Positions 62,870-64,000 of a DNA stretch of 64,000 bases are shown in pieces. The notes under the pieces are model-generated. The model searched no databases. It was not told the origin of the DNA and saw nothing but the letters and a program-made list of their open reading frames with translations. The position numbers were made by a program, and so were the translations under genes. The first letter of the stretch is position 1; each line of letters starts with the position of its first letter. Location: the NCBI RefSeq assembly GCF_004327335.1, contig NZ_QJUO01000005.1:91815-155814 (forward strand), written 5' to 3'. The DNA is from Stutzerimonas kirkiae (GTDB lineage: Bacteria > Pseudomonadota > Gammaproteobacteria > Pseudomonadales > Pseudomonadaceae).

Positions 62870-62934
62870 TGGAGCACGCCGGAGACACCGGTGTGTCGCC
62901 CTTATCCCGCCCAGCCCGTCAGACAGGAATGCCC

Positions 62935-63762
62935 ATGACCACCAGCGCCCATATCACCGGCTTCGATCACCTCGTCATCCTGGTCAAGGACCTGGAGAGC
63001 GCCCAGCGACGCTACAGCCAACTGGGCTTTCGCCTGTCGCCGCGCAACCGCCACCCGCAGTCCTCCACCGCCAACCATGTCGCGGTATTCCAGCGTGACT
63101 ACCTGGAGCTGCTGACCGTGACCCAGGCCGATGCCCTCAACCAGCCCCTGGCCGACCTCCTCGAGCAGGGTGGCGACGGCCTGCGCATGCTGGCGCTGGG
63201 CAGCGCCGACGCCGAGGCCGCCAAGGCCCACCTGCAGGCCCAGGCAATCGACGCCTTCGGCCCCTTCGCCCTCAGCCGCAAGGGCCCCGGCGCGCAGGGC
63301 GGGGAAGTCGAACTGCTGTTCAACGTGCTCCTGCCGCAGGCCGTCGGCGCGCCCCTGGAGGCGCAACTGTTCTTCTGCCAGCACCTGACCCCGGAACGGG
63401 TCTACCAGGCCGACGCCCCGGCCCATCCCAACAGTGCCCTCGGCGTCCGGGCGATCACCGTGCCGGTCGCCGACCTGCAGCCGGTGGAGTCGCGTCTGCG
63501 CGCGCTGGCCGGCGGCGACGCCTATCGGCGCCAGGACGACGCCCTGGAATTAAACACCGGCAGCGCCCCGCTCCGTTTCGTCGCCACGGCGCATTGGCCC
63601 CACGGCCAGGCCAGCGGCCTGGTCAGCTTCGACAGCGCCGATCTCGATGCAACCCGCGACTGGCTGCGCTCGGCGAACATCGCTTTCGAGGAACTGGGCG
63701 AGGCGATCCGCATCGCTGCCGATGACGCGCATAACGTGGTGCTGGAATTCCAGGCATCCTGA
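62935..63762 (+). CDS. glyoxalase-like (VOC) domain protein 2
   Basis: 275 aa, two VOC-type halves. ITGFDHLVILVKDLESAQRRY opens the first, with first-strand H14; the second starts about residue 165 (ALGVRAITVPVADLQPVES) and ends AADDAHNVVLEFQ. Same Glyoxalase_3-like class as the protein at 59538-60395 but clearly diverged. ATG 62935 follows AGGA at good spacing; the ATG two codons earlier overlaps that site. Confidence 0.75.
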   Translation: MTTSAHITGFDHLVILVKDLESAQRRYSQLGFRLSPRNRHPQSSTANHVAVFQRDYLELLTVTQADALNQPLADLLEQGGDGLRMLALGSADAEAAKAHLQAQAIDAFGPFALSRKGPGAQGGEVELLFNVLLPQAVGAPLEAQLFFCQHLTPERVYQADAPAHPNSALGVRAITVPVADLQPVESRLRALAGGDAYRRQDDALELNTGSAPLRFVATAHWPHGQASGLVSFDSADLDATRDWLRSANIAFEELGEAIRIAADDAHNVVLEFQAS

Positions 63763-63830
63763 CCCCCGCATGATCGGTGCGCACCCTGCGCAAACCGTCG
63801 CCCGCCACCGCGACACTCGGTCGCCAGCAG

Positions 63831-63893
63831 ACCTGGTGTCGCGTCACACATCGAATATCGACATAGGCCCTGACGTAGATACCGTCTTGGCCC
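63831..63893 (-). mobile_element. downstream end of an IS110/IS1111-type element
   Basis: Non-coding tail after the transposase stop. Read from the element it ends near GTGTGACGCGACACC at about 63831, a sequence close to the right end of element B (GTTGACGCGACACT). The exact boundary cannot be fixed because the other end is outside the window. Confidence 0.4.
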
Positions 63894-64000
63894 TCACCGA
63901 GCAAGTGCCAATTCGGGGTTAAAGGGCACACCGGATTTCAGCACGCCATAAACGATGCACAGGAGCTTGCGCATCGCCGCGCAGATGATCTGTTTACCGG
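63894..64000 (-). CDS. IS110/IS1111-family transposase, C-terminal end (partial)
   Basis: The last 34 codons of a gene entering from beyond the right edge. The residues ICAAMRKLLCIVYGVLKSG followed by VPF and a stop match the C-terminus of IS110-family (IS1111 group) DEDD transposases, where the block AAMRKLL-x4-YGVLKSG-x-PF is characteristic. Whether the full gene is intact is not visible. Confidence 0.8.
   Translation of the reverse strand, partial: GKQIICAAMRKLLCIVYGVLKSGVPFNPELALAR

Overview
The window is a high-GC chromosomal segment from a Pseudomonas-type gammaproteobacterium. The evidence is gene order and protein similarity as I recall them (no search was run). The run pcnB-folK-panBCD-pgi, a DUF748 gene and a BON gene, then pnp-rpsO-truB-rbfA-infB-nusA-rimP, tRNA-fMet, tRNA-Leu, secG-tpiA-glmM-folP-ftsH-rlmE, yhbY, greA-carB-carA, is the typical Pseudomonas core order. 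FadD is 562 aa, NusA 493 aa and PanD 126 aa, as in that genus.

Layout. (1) 1-31.2 kb is conserved core. The + strand carries RNA polyadenylation, folate, pantothenate and glucose-6-phosphate isomerase genes. The - strand carries a long translation, transcription, secretion and RNA-decay block that ends with carAB-greA. (2) 31.5-35.8 kb is a four-gene Anbu proteasome-type operon (circularly permuted ATP-grasp, alpha-E, transglutaminase, Anbu). A good sigma-54 promoter and an NtrC-like site precede it. (3) 36.1-40.8 kb holds gatCAB, a DPBB (RlpA-type) lipoprotein and a divergent cation-exchanger-like membrane protein. (4) 40.9-41.5 kb is a graveyard of gene and repeat fragments. (5) 41.5-49.7 kb holds a periplasmic glutathione-peroxidase-like protein, fadD, a MaoC hydratase, glxR-hyi, a YegD-type Hsp70, a CHAD protein, a DUF3820 protein and an unknown protein. 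(6) 50.2-51.7 kb is a TolC/OpmH-type outer-membrane channel. (7) 51.9-63.8 kb is an accessory catabolic island. It has soxBDAG-type heterotetrameric N-methylamine oxidase genes, a convergent operon (MFS transporter, glyoxalase-like protein, MlrC/M81 protein, M20 amidohydrolase), then a methyltransferase and a second glyoxalase-like protein, each behind a copy of the same 82-bp palindrome-bearing leader. (8) The right edge holds the 3' end of an IS110/IS1111-type transposase gene.

Two dispersed elements recur. Element A is about 163 bp, has perfect 19-20 bp terminal inverted repeats, and folds into one long imperfect hairpin. Element B is about 160 bp, with CTAG-type ends and two REP-like hairpins. 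Copies or fragments lie at nearly every place where the expected Pseudomonas gene order breaks: upstream of carA, upstream of gatC, after the exchanger gene, and upstream of the tolC gene. A third, simpler family of 7-bp AAGCTTG-type repeats fills several intergenic gaps and forms part of the coding sequence of the DPBB lipoprotein signal peptide.

The most interesting regions are the Anbu operon with its apparent nitrogen-type (sigma-54/NtrC) control, the element A and B families, and the sox/M81/M20/VOC island, whose substrate cannot be named from sequence.
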